A stretch of DNA of 64,000 nucleotides. Origin: Nisaea sp. Its GTDB lineage: Bacteria > Pseudomonadota > Alphaproteobacteria > Thalassobaculales > Thalassobaculaceae. This document shows, piece after piece, positions 55,750 through 63,343 of this stretch (position 1 is the first letter of the stretch; each line of letters opens with the position of its first letter). Below the pieces are notes generated by a model, which searched no databases, was not told the origin of the DNA, and saw nothing but the letters and a program-made list of their open reading frames with translations. Where the stretch lies: NCBI RefSeq assembly GCF_017640745.1, contig NZ_JAEPQA010000005.1, positions 89,087 through 153,086 on the forward strand. The letters run 5' to 3'. The translations under genes and the position numbers were made by a program.

Positions 55750-56958
55750 TCAGACCTTTTCAATGATGGTCGCCATGCCCTGGCCGACGCCGATGCACAT
55801 GGTGCAGAGCGCGTATTTGCCGCCCTTGTCCTGCAGCTCCTCGGTCGCGGTCATGATCAGGCGCGCGCCGCTGGCGCCGAGCGGATGGCCGAGCGCGATG
55901 GCGCCGCCGTTCGGGTTCACCCGCTCGTCGTCGTCGTCGATGCCGAGATCGCGCAGCGAGGCGAGCACCTGGGCCGCGAAGGCCTCGTTCAGTTCCATCA
56001 CGGAAAGGTCGCCGACCTTGAGACCGGCGCGCTCCAGCACCTTGCGGCTGGCCGGGATCGGGCCGACGCCCATGATCCGCGGCTCGACGCCGGCGGCGGC
56101 ACCGGTGACGATGCGGGCGCGCGGGGTCAGGCCATGACGCCTGGCGGCTTCCTCGGAGCAGACGATCATCGCCGCCGCGCCGTCATTGACGCCGCTGGCA
56201 TTGCCCGCCGTGACGGAACCGCCTTCCTTGCGGAACGGGGTGCCGAGCTTGGCGAGCGCCTCGGCGGTCGTGTCCGGGCGCGGATGCTCGTCCGTGTCGA
56301 CCACGGTGACGGCGCCCTTGCGGCCCTGGATCTCGACCGCGGCGATCTCGCGCGCAAGACGGCCGTTCGCCAGCGCCTTGCCGGCGCGCTGCTGGGAGCG
56401 CAGCGCGAAGGCGTCCTGGTCCTCGCGGCTGATCTGGAACTGCTCGGCGACGTTCTCCGCCGTCTCCGGCATGGAATCGGTGCCGTACTGCTTCTGCATC
56501 TGCGGATTGATGAAGCGCCAGCCGATGGTGGTATCGTAGATCTCGGCATTGCGGTCGAAGGCGCTGGTCGCCTTGCCCATGACGAAGGGCGCGCGGGACA
56601 TGCTCTCGACGCCGCCGGCGATGAAGAAATCGCCCTCGCCGGAGCGGATCGCGCGGGCCGCGGCATTCACCGCCTCCATGCCCGAGGCGCAGAGCCGGTT
56701 GACCGTCGCGCCCGGCACTTCCGGTGACAGGCCGGCCAGCAGCAGGGCCATGCGGGCGACATTGCGGTTGTCCTCGCCGGCCTGGTTGACGCAGCCGTAA
56801 TAGACGTCGTCGAGATCGTTCCAGTCGACCGAGCCGTTGCGCGCCATCAGGCTCTTGATCGGATGCGCCGCCAGATCGTCCGCGCGGACCGCGGAGAGCG
56901 CGCCGCCATAGCGGCCAATGGGGGTGCGGATCGCATCGCAGATGAAGGCTTCGGTCAT
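55750..56958 (-). CDS. paaJ: 3-oxoadipyl-CoA thiolase (PaaJ/PcaF-type)
   Basis: A 402-residue thiolase. The active-site Cys is in VNRLCASGMEAVN, the catalytic His in NGGAIALGHPLGASGAR, and the second Cys in CTMCIGVGQG. The IYDTTIGWRFINPQM segment is typical of PaaJ/PcaF thiolases acting on 3-oxoadipyl-CoA or 3-oxo-5,6-dehydrosuberyl-CoA. The ATG at 56958 has GGAG upstream. It is divergent from paaF; the spacer holds two palindromes likely to bind the regulator. Confidence 0.9.
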   Translation of the reverse strand: MTEAFICDAIRTPIGRYGGALSAVRADDLAAHPIKSLMARNGSVDWNDLDDVYYGCVNQAGEDNRNVARMALLLAGLSPEVPGATVNRLCASGMEAVNAAARAIRSGEGDFFIAGGVESMSRAPFVMGKATSAFDRNAEIYDTTIGWRFINPQMQKQYGTDSMPETAENVAEQFQISREDQDAFALRSQQRAGKALANGRLAREIAAVEIQGRKGAVTVVDTDEHPRPDTTAEALAKLGTPFRKEGGSVTAGNASGVNDGAAAMIVCSEEAARRHGLTPRARIVTGAAAGVEPRIMGVGPIPASRKVLERAGLKVGDLSVMELNEAFAAQVLASLRDLGIDDDDERVNPNGGAIALGHPLGASGARLIMTATEELQDKGGKYALCTMCIGVGQGMATIIEKV

Positions 56959-56982
56959 GTCGGCGGCTCCCAATGAGTTTTT

Positions 56983-57001
56983 TGCGAAACTGAATTTCGC
57001 A
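56983..57001. promoter_or_regulatory. Palindromic operator candidate 1 between paaJ and paaF
   Basis: TGCGAAACTGAATTTCGCA is an inverted repeat with perfect 7-bp arms and a 5-base spacer, 25 bases before the paaJ start. The layout fits a TetR/GntR-type site such as that of a paa regulator. No regulator gene is next to it in the window. Confidence 0.6.
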
Positions 57002-57013
57002 GCTTATTGTCGC

Positions 57014-57026
57014 GTGCAGTATGCAC
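57014..57026. promoter_or_regulatory. Palindromic operator candidate 2 between paaJ and paaF
   Basis: GTGCAGTATGCAC is a 13-bp inverted repeat with 5-bp perfect arms and a 3-base centre. It lies 12 bases from candidate 1, so both could act on the two divergent promoters. Confidence 0.45.
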
Positions 57027-57118
57027 AGCCTAATATCCCGGTCAATTTCCACTCGGGAAGCATAATCTTGCCGTCCGCGCCCTCACCTCCGGACGGTGCC
57101 AAGCCAAGGGAGCAAACA

Positions 57119-57904
57119 GTGTCCGTCGTCATCCTCGATCATCCGCGCGAGCGCGAAGAGAACGACCGCATCGCCATCGTCCGCATCAACCGTCCGGACG
57201 CGCTGAACGCGCTGAACCTGGAAGTGCGGCAGGAGCTGGCCCGCATCTTCCGGGAGCTGACCGAGGACGACGAGGTGCTGGCGGTGGTGCTGGCCGGCGA
57301 CGAGAAGGCGTTTGCCGCCGGCGCGGACCTGAAGGACATGGCGGACCGCACCACTGTCGAGATGTTCCACCGGCGCACCGAACGCCTCTGGCAGGCGATC
57401 GCCGACTATCCGAAACCTGTGATCGCGGCGATCAACGGCTATGCCCTCGGCGGCGGGCTGGAGCTCGCCATGCATGCCGACATCATCGTGATCGGCGAGA
57501 CGGCGCAGGTCGGCCAGCCGGAAGTCCGCGTCGGCATCATGCCGGGCGCCGGCGGCACCCAGCGCCTGACCCGCGCGGTCGGCAAGTTCCAGGCGATGCG
57601 GCTCTGCCTCACCGGCCGGCCGATCGACGGCAAGGAGGCCTTCGCCATCGGGCTCGCCAGCCAGGTGGTGCCGGACGCGGAGGTCTTCGAGACCGCCTAC
57701 AAGATGGCGAAGGACATCACCCGCATGCCGCCGATCGCCGTGCAGCAGATCAAGTCGGCGATCATCAAGGGTCAGGACGCCTCGCTGGAGACCGGCATGG
57801 CGCTTGAGCGGGCGATGTTCCAGGGCCTCTTTGCCACCGCCGACCAGAGCGAGGGCATGCATGCCTTCATCGAGAAGCGCCGGCCGGAGTTCAAGGGCGA
57901 ATAG
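57119..57904 (+). CDS. paaF: Enoyl-CoA hydratase (PaaF-like)
   Basis: A 261-residue crotonase-fold enzyme that hydrates 2,3-dehydroadipyl-CoA or a similar enoyl-CoA. It has the oxyanion-hole motifs EKAFAAGADLKDM and INGYALGGGLELAM, and the catalytic Glu residues in AQVGQPEVRVGIMPGAGGTQ. The start is a GTG at 57119 with AAGGGAG 7 bases before; a longer frame upstream lies in the regulatory spacer. It pairs divergently with paaJ/paaH. Confidence 0.87.
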   Translation: MSVVILDHPREREENDRIAIVRINRPDALNALNLEVRQELARIFRELTEDDEVLAVVLAGDEKAFAAGADLKDMADRTTVEMFHRRTERLWQAIADYPKPVIAAINGYALGGGLELAMHADIIVIGETAQVGQPEVRVGIMPGAGGTQRLTRAVGKFQAMRLCLTGRPIDGKEAFAIGLASQVVPDAEVFETAYKMAKDITRMPPIAVQQIKSAIIKGQDASLETGMALERAMFQGLFATADQSEGMHAFIEKRRPEFKGE

Positions 57905-57948
57905 GACGCCTTCCCTCAAAGGGAGCGGAAGATGGCGGCGGCGGGAGG

Positions 57949-60381
57949 CTACGCACCGCCGTCCGCCGCTCCCCAGGCGCGCGATAGCAATGTCCTCAGG
58001 CGCGCGCCCCTGATCATATCCTCTCCGATCGCATTGCCCAGTTCCCGATAGGCCTCGAACTGCGCCGGGTCGAAGAACTGGTCCGAGGTCGGCTCGTGCG
58101 GAAAGGCCGGATGGTCGGTCTTGTAGCCACGCGTCTCGAGGCTGAGCCCGTCCAGCATCACCGCCTTGATATAGACGATCACGCCCTCCTCCTCCGGCGT
58201 CTCCGTCCCCCGCGCGGGATATTTGATCCGGCCGATGATGTATCCATGGTCCGCGGCGGTCCCGTTGACCGGAAAACCGGTCTCCCGGCGCGGCACGAGG
58301 CTGGAGACGCGGTTGCGCCAATGGTCGTAGACCTGGCTCTCGCCGAGCGCGACGGGCTTGCCCGCCCCATCCGCCTTCTCGAAGGCCTTCACATATTCGT
58401 CCCGGTCGTAGAACGGCTGTCCGAATTCGACATTCACGCCGAAATCCTGGCTGACCCGGCGGACCGTGTTCTGCAGATCGCCGAACTGGAAATCCGGATC
58501 CGCCCCGGCATCCGACACGACGATGAGTCGGCAGCGCCGGCGGATCAGTTCGTAGATCGCCAGATTTTCGAAATGCCCCCCGTCGCTGAGCTGGAACCAT
58601 TTCCCCTTTTCCGACAGCGGCGACAGGCCGATCGACGAGGCCATGACGTCGAAATGGCTCGGCTTGCCGCTGTACCAGAGGAATTTCGGCGCGTTCCTGT
58701 TGCGCACGAAATAGCCGAGCCGGATATTCAGCAGGCTCATCAGCCAGGAGACCGAGCGCCTCCGCGTCGCGCCTGTGCCCGCCCAGCCGGAATTCGGGTT
58801 CGCCGCTGCGCCCGAAATCGTCATCGCGGTCGCCAGCGTCATGTCGCCGCCGGAGAACTTGACGGTCGGCTGGTAGCCCCCGGCATCGCCGCCGCAATAG
58901 ATCCGCGACATGACGAAATTGTCCCCGCCGCGCCGCCGGTAGAGGCTGTTCTTGGACTCCGTCAGGATCAGATTTGTATTGACCAGATGGTACGGCGCAC
59001 CGGTGTCCGGATCGGAAATGTCGCGCAGTTCCTCGATATTCGCGCCGGTCGCCTTGTCGACCCGGTTGCCGGAAATCGACTGCGGCATCGGCATGAAGGC
59101 TTCCATCAGCCGGTCGCGGTAGAAGCGGTGCAGCGAGATGTAGTTCGCATTGACCAGATAGCCGCTGAGCAAGGCAACCGCGAGGAAGACAAGGAAAACG
59201 GCATTGCCGATCCCGAGCTGGGCGATCCAGTGTCCGTCGGAATCGGAAACGGCGATGACGCCTCCATGTTCCCGCACGATCAGCCCGAGCGTGCAGGTCA
59301 GCACCAGAAAGCCGCCGAGCACGAGCAGCGCAAGCCCGGGGAGAACCGCGCTTTTTATCAGTGGATGCTGGGATTTCTTTGCCGAGACCAGCGCGCTGGC
59401 CATACCGGCAAACATCGCCCCCGCACCGGAGCTGCCAAAACTTCCGAGGGTGCCATGCAGCAGAACGGCGATGTAGGGAAGCACGCCGACCGCGACTGCC
59501 AGCACGCTGAACGGCAGGATCCACTTGCCGGAAACCTCGAAGAGCCGGCGCTGGGCATAGGACCAGGCAGCATCCTTTCGCCGCGTGATGAAGAAGGTAC
59601 CGACGGAATAGATCAGCGAGACCAGAGCGAAGAACGCGAGCCCCAGAAGTCCGCCGATCAGGACGATCTCGTGCAGATTGAGGAACCCTGGCCGGAGCAG
59701 CGACGCCGCCGCTTCCGGGAGGTTTGATTCAATCGCGGCGGGATCCAGGACCATCGCCTGAAGGTCCGGCCACCAGGGTGCCCGGAAGCCGAGCATCAGG
59801 ATCAGGAAGAGCGCCATGAAGACCGGCACCCAGACCAGCAAGTTCAGCAGGATGCCCCGCACCACAACGGCAACCCCGGAGAGGAGAGAGATATCCGGGT
59901 TCGGCGCGAGATATTCCGCATGTTCGCGCAGGTAGCGCAGCATGCCTTCCCAGTGCGCCGGGTTCGCCCGGTCCTTCGGCGGTGCGGTGCCGAAGGGAAA
60001 ATCGGCGGGGCCGAGGCCGTACGGGCCGCGGCCGGAGTCGGCCTCGGCGCGGTGCTTCTCGTAGTTCTTGCCGAGCAGCCAGCTGAGGCAGGAGCCGATA
60101 TAGCCGCCGCCCGAGACCGTCGAGAGATAGTCGAAGCCCTTCAGCAGATCGTGGCGTGCCAGCGATTGCAGCAACCCGAGCGCGAAGGTGGCGGAGCGGA
60201 TGCCGCCACCGGAGATGGCGAGCCCGGTGAACCGCTCGGCATCGCCGCCGCCGAACCTGCCGCGCCGGGCCGAAAGCCGGGCGCGTTCAAGCTTGTAGAT
60301 TTCGCTCTCGCAGAAATTCTCGCCGCGGATCTCGTCCTTGGTGCGCGATCCGATCGGCCTGAAGGTGGCGTCTTCCGTCAT
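57949..60381 (-). CDS. Large membrane-embedded patatin-like phospholipase
   Basis: An 810-residue protein combining a split patatin hydrolase with a membrane core. The oxyanion motif SGGGIRSATFALGLLQSL lies at about 57-74, with the nucleophile Ser90 in STVSGGGYIGS. Hydrophobic segments follow at about 165-200, 240-275, 290-335 and 345-420. The patatin Asp is in LSDGGHFENLAIYEL, in the C-terminal third, next to a second soluble region. Thus a membrane domain is inserted between the Ser and Asp halves. The start at 60381 has GGAGAAGAG upstream, but this site is inside a hairpin. It probably hydrolyses membrane lipids; no partner gene is obvious. Confidence 0.8.
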   Translation of the reverse strand: MTEDATFRPIGSRTKDEIRGENFCESEIYKLERARLSARRGRFGGGDAERFTGLAISGGGIRSATFALGLLQSLARHDLLKGFDYLSTVSGGGYIGSCLSWLLGKNYEKHRAEADSGRGPYGLGPADFPFGTAPPKDRANPAHWEGMLRYLREHAEYLAPNPDISLLSGVAVVVRGILLNLLVWVPVFMALFLILMLGFRAPWWPDLQAMVLDPAAIESNLPEAAASLLRPGFLNLHEIVLIGGLLGLAFFALVSLIYSVGTFFITRRKDAAWSYAQRRLFEVSGKWILPFSVLAVAVGVLPYIAVLLHGTLGSFGSSGAGAMFAGMASALVSAKKSQHPLIKSAVLPGLALLVLGGFLVLTCTLGLIVREHGGVIAVSDSDGHWIAQLGIGNAVFLVFLAVALLSGYLVNANYISLHRFYRDRLMEAFMPMPQSISGNRVDKATGANIEELRDISDPDTGAPYHLVNTNLILTESKNSLYRRRGGDNFVMSRIYCGGDAGGYQPTVKFSGGDMTLATAMTISGAAANPNSGWAGTGATRRRSVSWLMSLLNIRLGYFVRNRNAPKFLWYSGKPSHFDVMASSIGLSPLSEKGKWFQLSDGGHFENLAIYELIRRRCRLIVVSDAGADPDFQFGDLQNTVRRVSQDFGVNVEFGQPFYDRDEYVKAFEKADGAGKPVALGESQVYDHWRNRVSSLVPRRETGFPVNGTAADHGYIIGRIKYPARGTETPEEEGVIVYIKAVMLDGLSLETRGYKTDHPAFPHEPTSDQFFDPAQFEAYRELGNAIGEDMIRGARLRTLLSRAWGAADGGA

Positions 60382-60382
60382 C

Positions 60383-60419
60383 ACTCTTCTCCATGCCTTT
60401 CGCAAGGATGGAGAAGAGT
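60383..60419 (-). promoter_or_regulatory. Hairpin covering the patatin ribosome binding site
   Basis: On the minus strand, arm ACTCTTCTCCAT pairs with ATGGAGAAGAGT (12 bp, perfect), and the loop itself closes further as CCTT-GCGA-AAGG, a GNRA tetraloop, with one bulged C. The start codon follows the 3' arm after a single base, and the ribosome binding site GGAGAAG lies wholly inside that arm. This should block translation unless it is melted or bound. Confidence 0.72.
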
Positions 60420-60428
60420 AAATAGATA

Positions 60429-60445
60429 TGCAATTTAAAATTGCA
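60429..60445. promoter_or_regulatory. 17-bp palindrome upstream of the patatin gene
   Basis: TGCAATTTAAAATTGCA has perfect 8-bp arms around a central A. It lies 10 bases upstream of the hairpin in the 87-bp gap to the ADH gene, where the minus-strand promoter (AT-rich, TATCTATT) would sit. It is a likely operator. Confidence 0.55.
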
Positions 60446-60468
60446 GATCGACCGATGTATTTTTCACC

Positions 60469-61473
60469 CTAAAGGCGCACCACCAGCTTGCCGAAATGTC
60501 CGGCCGCCCGCATGGCATGGAAAGCCTGACGCGCGTCCGCGAAATCGAAGGTCTCGCTGATCACCGGTTTCAAGCCATGCTGCGAGATCGCCGCGTTCAT
60601 GTCTTCGAAGACCCGCCGGGAGCCGACATAGATACCCTGCAGCCGGATGGACTTGCGCATGATCATCACCGGATTGACCGTGCCGCCCGTCAGCACGCCG
60701 ATCAGCCCGATGCTGCCCGCGATCCGGGTCGAGGCGATGGAGCGCTCCAGCGTTCCCGCACCGCCGACCTCGACCGTATGGTCGACGCCGCGTCCGCCGG
60801 TCAGTTCCAGAACCTTCTCCTGCCACTCGGGATGCGTGCGGTAATTGATCACCTCGTCCGCACCCATCGCCTTCAGACGCGCGATCTTCTCGTCGCTGGA
60901 GGAGGTGCAGATCGCGCGCACGCCCATCAGCTTGCAGAACTGCAGCGCGAAGACCGAGACGCCGCCGGTACCGAGCAGCAATACCGTCTCGCCCGCCTTC
61001 ACGTTGCCCTTCTCCACCAGGCTGACCCAGGCGGTCAGCGCGGCGCAGGGCAGCGTCGCCGCCTCCTCGTAGGAGAGATGCGCCGGCATGGCGACGAGCC
61101 CGTCCTCGCGCAGCACGACATACTCCGCCAGCATGCCGTCGACGGTCCCACCGAGCGCGCGCCCCATGATCTCCGGCGTGATGTCGCCGTCCTGCCAGCC
61201 CTGGAAGAAGCAGCCGCAGACCTTGTCGCCCGCCTTCCAGCGGGTGACGCCGGCACCGGTTTCGACCACGTCGCCCGCTCCGTCGGAATTCGGGATGCGC
61301 GGATAGGGAATGCCCCGCGGCACCGGGTCCTCGACGGTCGAGAGGTCGCGGTAGTTGATCGAGGAGGCGCGCACCCGCACCAGCACCTCGCCCGGCCCCG
61401 GCTTCGGGTCCGGCCGCTCGTTCAGCGCCAGCGCGTCGACGCCGCCGTCGGAAACGATCTCGTAGGCTTTCAT
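60469..61473 (-). CDS. Zinc-type alcohol dehydrogenase/quinone oxidoreductase family protein
   Basis: A 334-residue MDR-family NAD(P)-dependent oxidoreductase. The substrate-binding domain opens with MKAYEIVSDGGVDALALNER, with PNSDGAGDVVETGAGV, and the Rossmann motif LLLGTGGVSVFALQFCKLMG follows. Structural-zinc cysteines are not evident, so it may be a zinc-free quinone oxidoreductase-like form. The start at 61473 has GGGAG 8-9 bases before; the frame stays open upstream into the SDR gene but is not coding there. It is the last gene of the BKACE-SDR-ADH operon. Substrate unknown. Confidence 0.82.
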   Translation of the reverse strand: MKAYEIVSDGGVDALALNERPDPKPGPGEVLVRVRASSINYRDLSTVEDPVPRGIPYPRIPNSDGAGDVVETGAGVTRWKAGDKVCGCFFQGWQDGDITPEIMGRALGGTVDGMLAEYVVLREDGLVAMPAHLSYEEAATLPCAALTAWVSLVEKGNVKAGETVLLLGTGGVSVFALQFCKLMGVRAICTSSSDEKIARLKAMGADEVINYRTHPEWQEKVLELTGGRGVDHTVEVGGAGTLERSIASTRIAGSIGLIGVLTGGTVNPVMIMRKSIRLQGIYVGSRRVFEDMNAAISQHGLKPVISETFDFADARQAFHAMRAAGHFGKLVVRL

Positions 61474-61499
61474 CGGAAAATCTCCCGGTGAGTGTCTTG

Positions 61500-62261
61500 T
61501 CAGGCGCCGAAGCGGCCGCAATCGATCAGCAGGGTCTGCCCGGTCACGGCACCGTTGGCGCAGAAGAACAGCATGGTCTCGGCGATGTCTTCCGGCTCCA
61601 CCATGCGCTTCAGCAGGGAATTGGCAACCGACGTGTCCTTCCGCGACTGCGGCCAGACATCGGTCCAGGGCGTCCGGACAAGGCCCGGCGCCACCGCGTT
61701 GACCCGGACCTCCGGCGCCATCGCCTTGGCGAGGTTCTTGGTCAGGTTCATCAGCGCGCCCTTGGAGGCGGCATAGGCGATCGAGCTGCCGATCCCGCCG
61801 AAGGCCGCGATCGAAGCGGTGTTGACGATGCAGCCCCGGCTTTCCTTCAACGCCGGCCGCGCGGCGCGGGCGCAGCGGAACGGGCCCATCAGGTTGGTCT
61901 GCAGGATCTGCGACCAGAATTCCTCGGTCATCGCCTCCAGATCCTCGAACGGGATGGGCTCGATGGAAACCGGTGTGCCCGCATTGTTGATCAGGATGTC
62001 GAGCCCGCCGAGCGCGTCGATGGCGTCCGCCACCATGCGGTCGGCGTCCTTCGGGTCGGCGACGTTGCCGGCGATAGCCTGGGCGGAGAGGCCGGCCTGG
62101 CGGAAGGCCGCCACCGTCTCCTCGCCGCGCACGTCGTCCGGCAGATGGTTCACAGCGACCTCGGCGCCGCATTCCGCCAGCAGCTTCGCCGTCGCGCGCC
62201 CGATGCCGGACGCGCCGCCGGTGACCAGCGCCTTCTTGCCGCTCAGATCGGCCTTCAGCAT
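61500..62261 (-). CDS. Short-chain dehydrogenase/reductase
   Basis: A 253-residue classical SDR. It has the TGGASGIGRA cofactor motif at residue 15, NNAG, the catalytic Ser in NTASIAAFGG, and YAASKGA (Tyr and Lys). The C-terminal end VTGQTLLIDCGRFGA is typical. NAD(H) versus NADP(H) preference is uncertain. It lies 14 bp after the BKACE gene and 26 bp before the ADH gene. Confidence 0.88.
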   Translation of the reverse strand: MLKADLSGKKALVTGGASGIGRATAKLLAECGAEVAVNHLPDDVRGEETVAAFRQAGLSAQAIAGNVADPKDADRMVADAIDALGGLDILINNAGTPVSIEPIPFEDLEAMTEEFWSQILQTNLMGPFRCARAARPALKESRGCIVNTASIAAFGGIGSSIAYAASKGALMNLTKNLAKAMAPEVRVNAVAPGLVRTPWTDVWPQSRKDTSVANSLLKRMVEPEDIAETMLFFCANGAVTGQTLLIDCGRFGA

Positions 62262-62275
62262 GTCCCGCCCCCCGA

Positions 62276-63160
62276 TCAGGCGTTGGCGCCGAGCTTGAAG
62301 GCGGCACGCGCCTCGCTCGGATCCGCGACTTCGCCGCCGATGCTCTCGATGATCTGCACCGCACGCTCCACGAGTTGACCGTTGTTCTTCGCGAGCTCGC
62401 CGCGGGCAATGTAGAGATTGTCCTCAAGTCCGACGCGGGTGTGGCCGCCAAGCATGGCCGCCTGCGCCACCATCGGGAATTCGGTGCGCGAGATGCCGAA
62501 ACCGGACCAGATCGCGTCCTCGGGCAGCAGGCTCTTCATGAAGGCCATGCCTTCCGGCGTTGCCGGCGCGCCCCACGGAATGCCGAGGCAGAGCTGGAAA
62601 AGCGCCGGGGATTCGAGATGGCCTTCCTTGATCAGCTGCTTCGCCAGCAGGACATGGCCGCTGTCGAACACTTCCAGTTCCGGTTTGACGCCGAGCTCCT
62701 TCGCCCGGTCGGCCATGGCGCGCAGATGCTTCGGCACGTTGACCATGGCGCGCTCGCCGAAATTCAGCGTTGCGACGTCGAGCGTACAGATGTCCGGCAG
62801 CAGATCGGCGATATGCTGCATCCGGACTTCCGGCGTCTTCATGTTGGTACCCTTGTCGAACGCAATCGGCTCGACATCGCCCGGAATGAAGCTGCCGCCC
62901 GGCCCGGTCGTCAGGTTGATCACGACGTCGGAGCCGCTGTCGCGGATCCGCCCGACGGTCTCGCGGTAAAGCTCCAGGTCCATGCTCGCCTTGCCCGTCT
63001 CCGGGTCGCGGACATGGATATGGACGACAGCGGCCCCCGCCTTGCGCGCCTCGAGCGCAGCATCGGCGATCTGCTTCGGCGTGACCGGCACGGCCTTGCT
63101 CTTGCCGGCGGTGTCGGCGCTGCCCGTCAGGGCACATGTGATAACGGTTTTCTGGCTCAT
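62276..63160 (-). CDS. BKACE-family 3-keto acid cleavage protein
   Basis: A 294-residue TIM-barrel, metal-dependent enzyme of the beta-keto acid cleavage family (DUF849). The metal ligands His47 and His49 are in VVHIHVRDPETG and the late Glu is in RVGLEDNLYIARGELA. Family members split beta-keto acids with acetyl-CoA, and known substrates include 3-keto-5-aminohexanoate and dehydrocarnitine. The residues near positions 10-25 (TGSADTAGKSK) that define the substrate class do not match the lysine-fermentation enzyme. It starts an operon with an SDR and an ADH, consistent with oxidation of a 3-hydroxy acid before cleavage. Confidence 0.85.
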   Translation of the reverse strand: MSQKTVITCALTGSADTAGKSKAVPVTPKQIADAALEARKAGAAVVHIHVRDPETGKASMDLELYRETVGRIRDSGSDVVINLTTGPGGSFIPGDVEPIAFDKGTNMKTPEVRMQHIADLLPDICTLDVATLNFGERAMVNVPKHLRAMADRAKELGVKPELEVFDSGHVLLAKQLIKEGHLESPALFQLCLGIPWGAPATPEGMAFMKSLLPEDAIWSGFGISRTEFPMVAQAAMLGGHTRVGLEDNLYIARGELAKNNGQLVERAVQIIESIGGEVADPSEARAAFKLGANA

Positions 63161-63343
63161 TTCGCTCCCCAGTCAGCTGCCATCTGGTTGCGCCTTCCGA
63201 ATTGTGGAAAGATGTTCCACGGCGCTTGTCTCTAAAGGCGCCGCATCTTAGGGAAGGCCACTTTCCGGTGTCCACGCCGGTTCGAGCATGGATTTCCCCC
63301 CGCCCGCGCACGAATGCGCTTCGATCAGACGAGTCATGAGATC

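Noticed and set aside
57083..59524. Minus-strand open frame of 813 codons
   Set aside because: It runs out of frame through the patatin gene and then antisense to paaF; translation is Arg/Gly/Ala-rich low-complexity with no family motif.
60383..60419. Rho-independent terminator of the ADH operon
   Set aside because: The hairpin is strong, but on the minus strand it is followed by the patatin start codon and no T-run.
61474..62451. Upstream extension of the ADH reading frame
   Set aside because: It lies inside the SDR gene in a different frame; family N-terminus begins at 61473.
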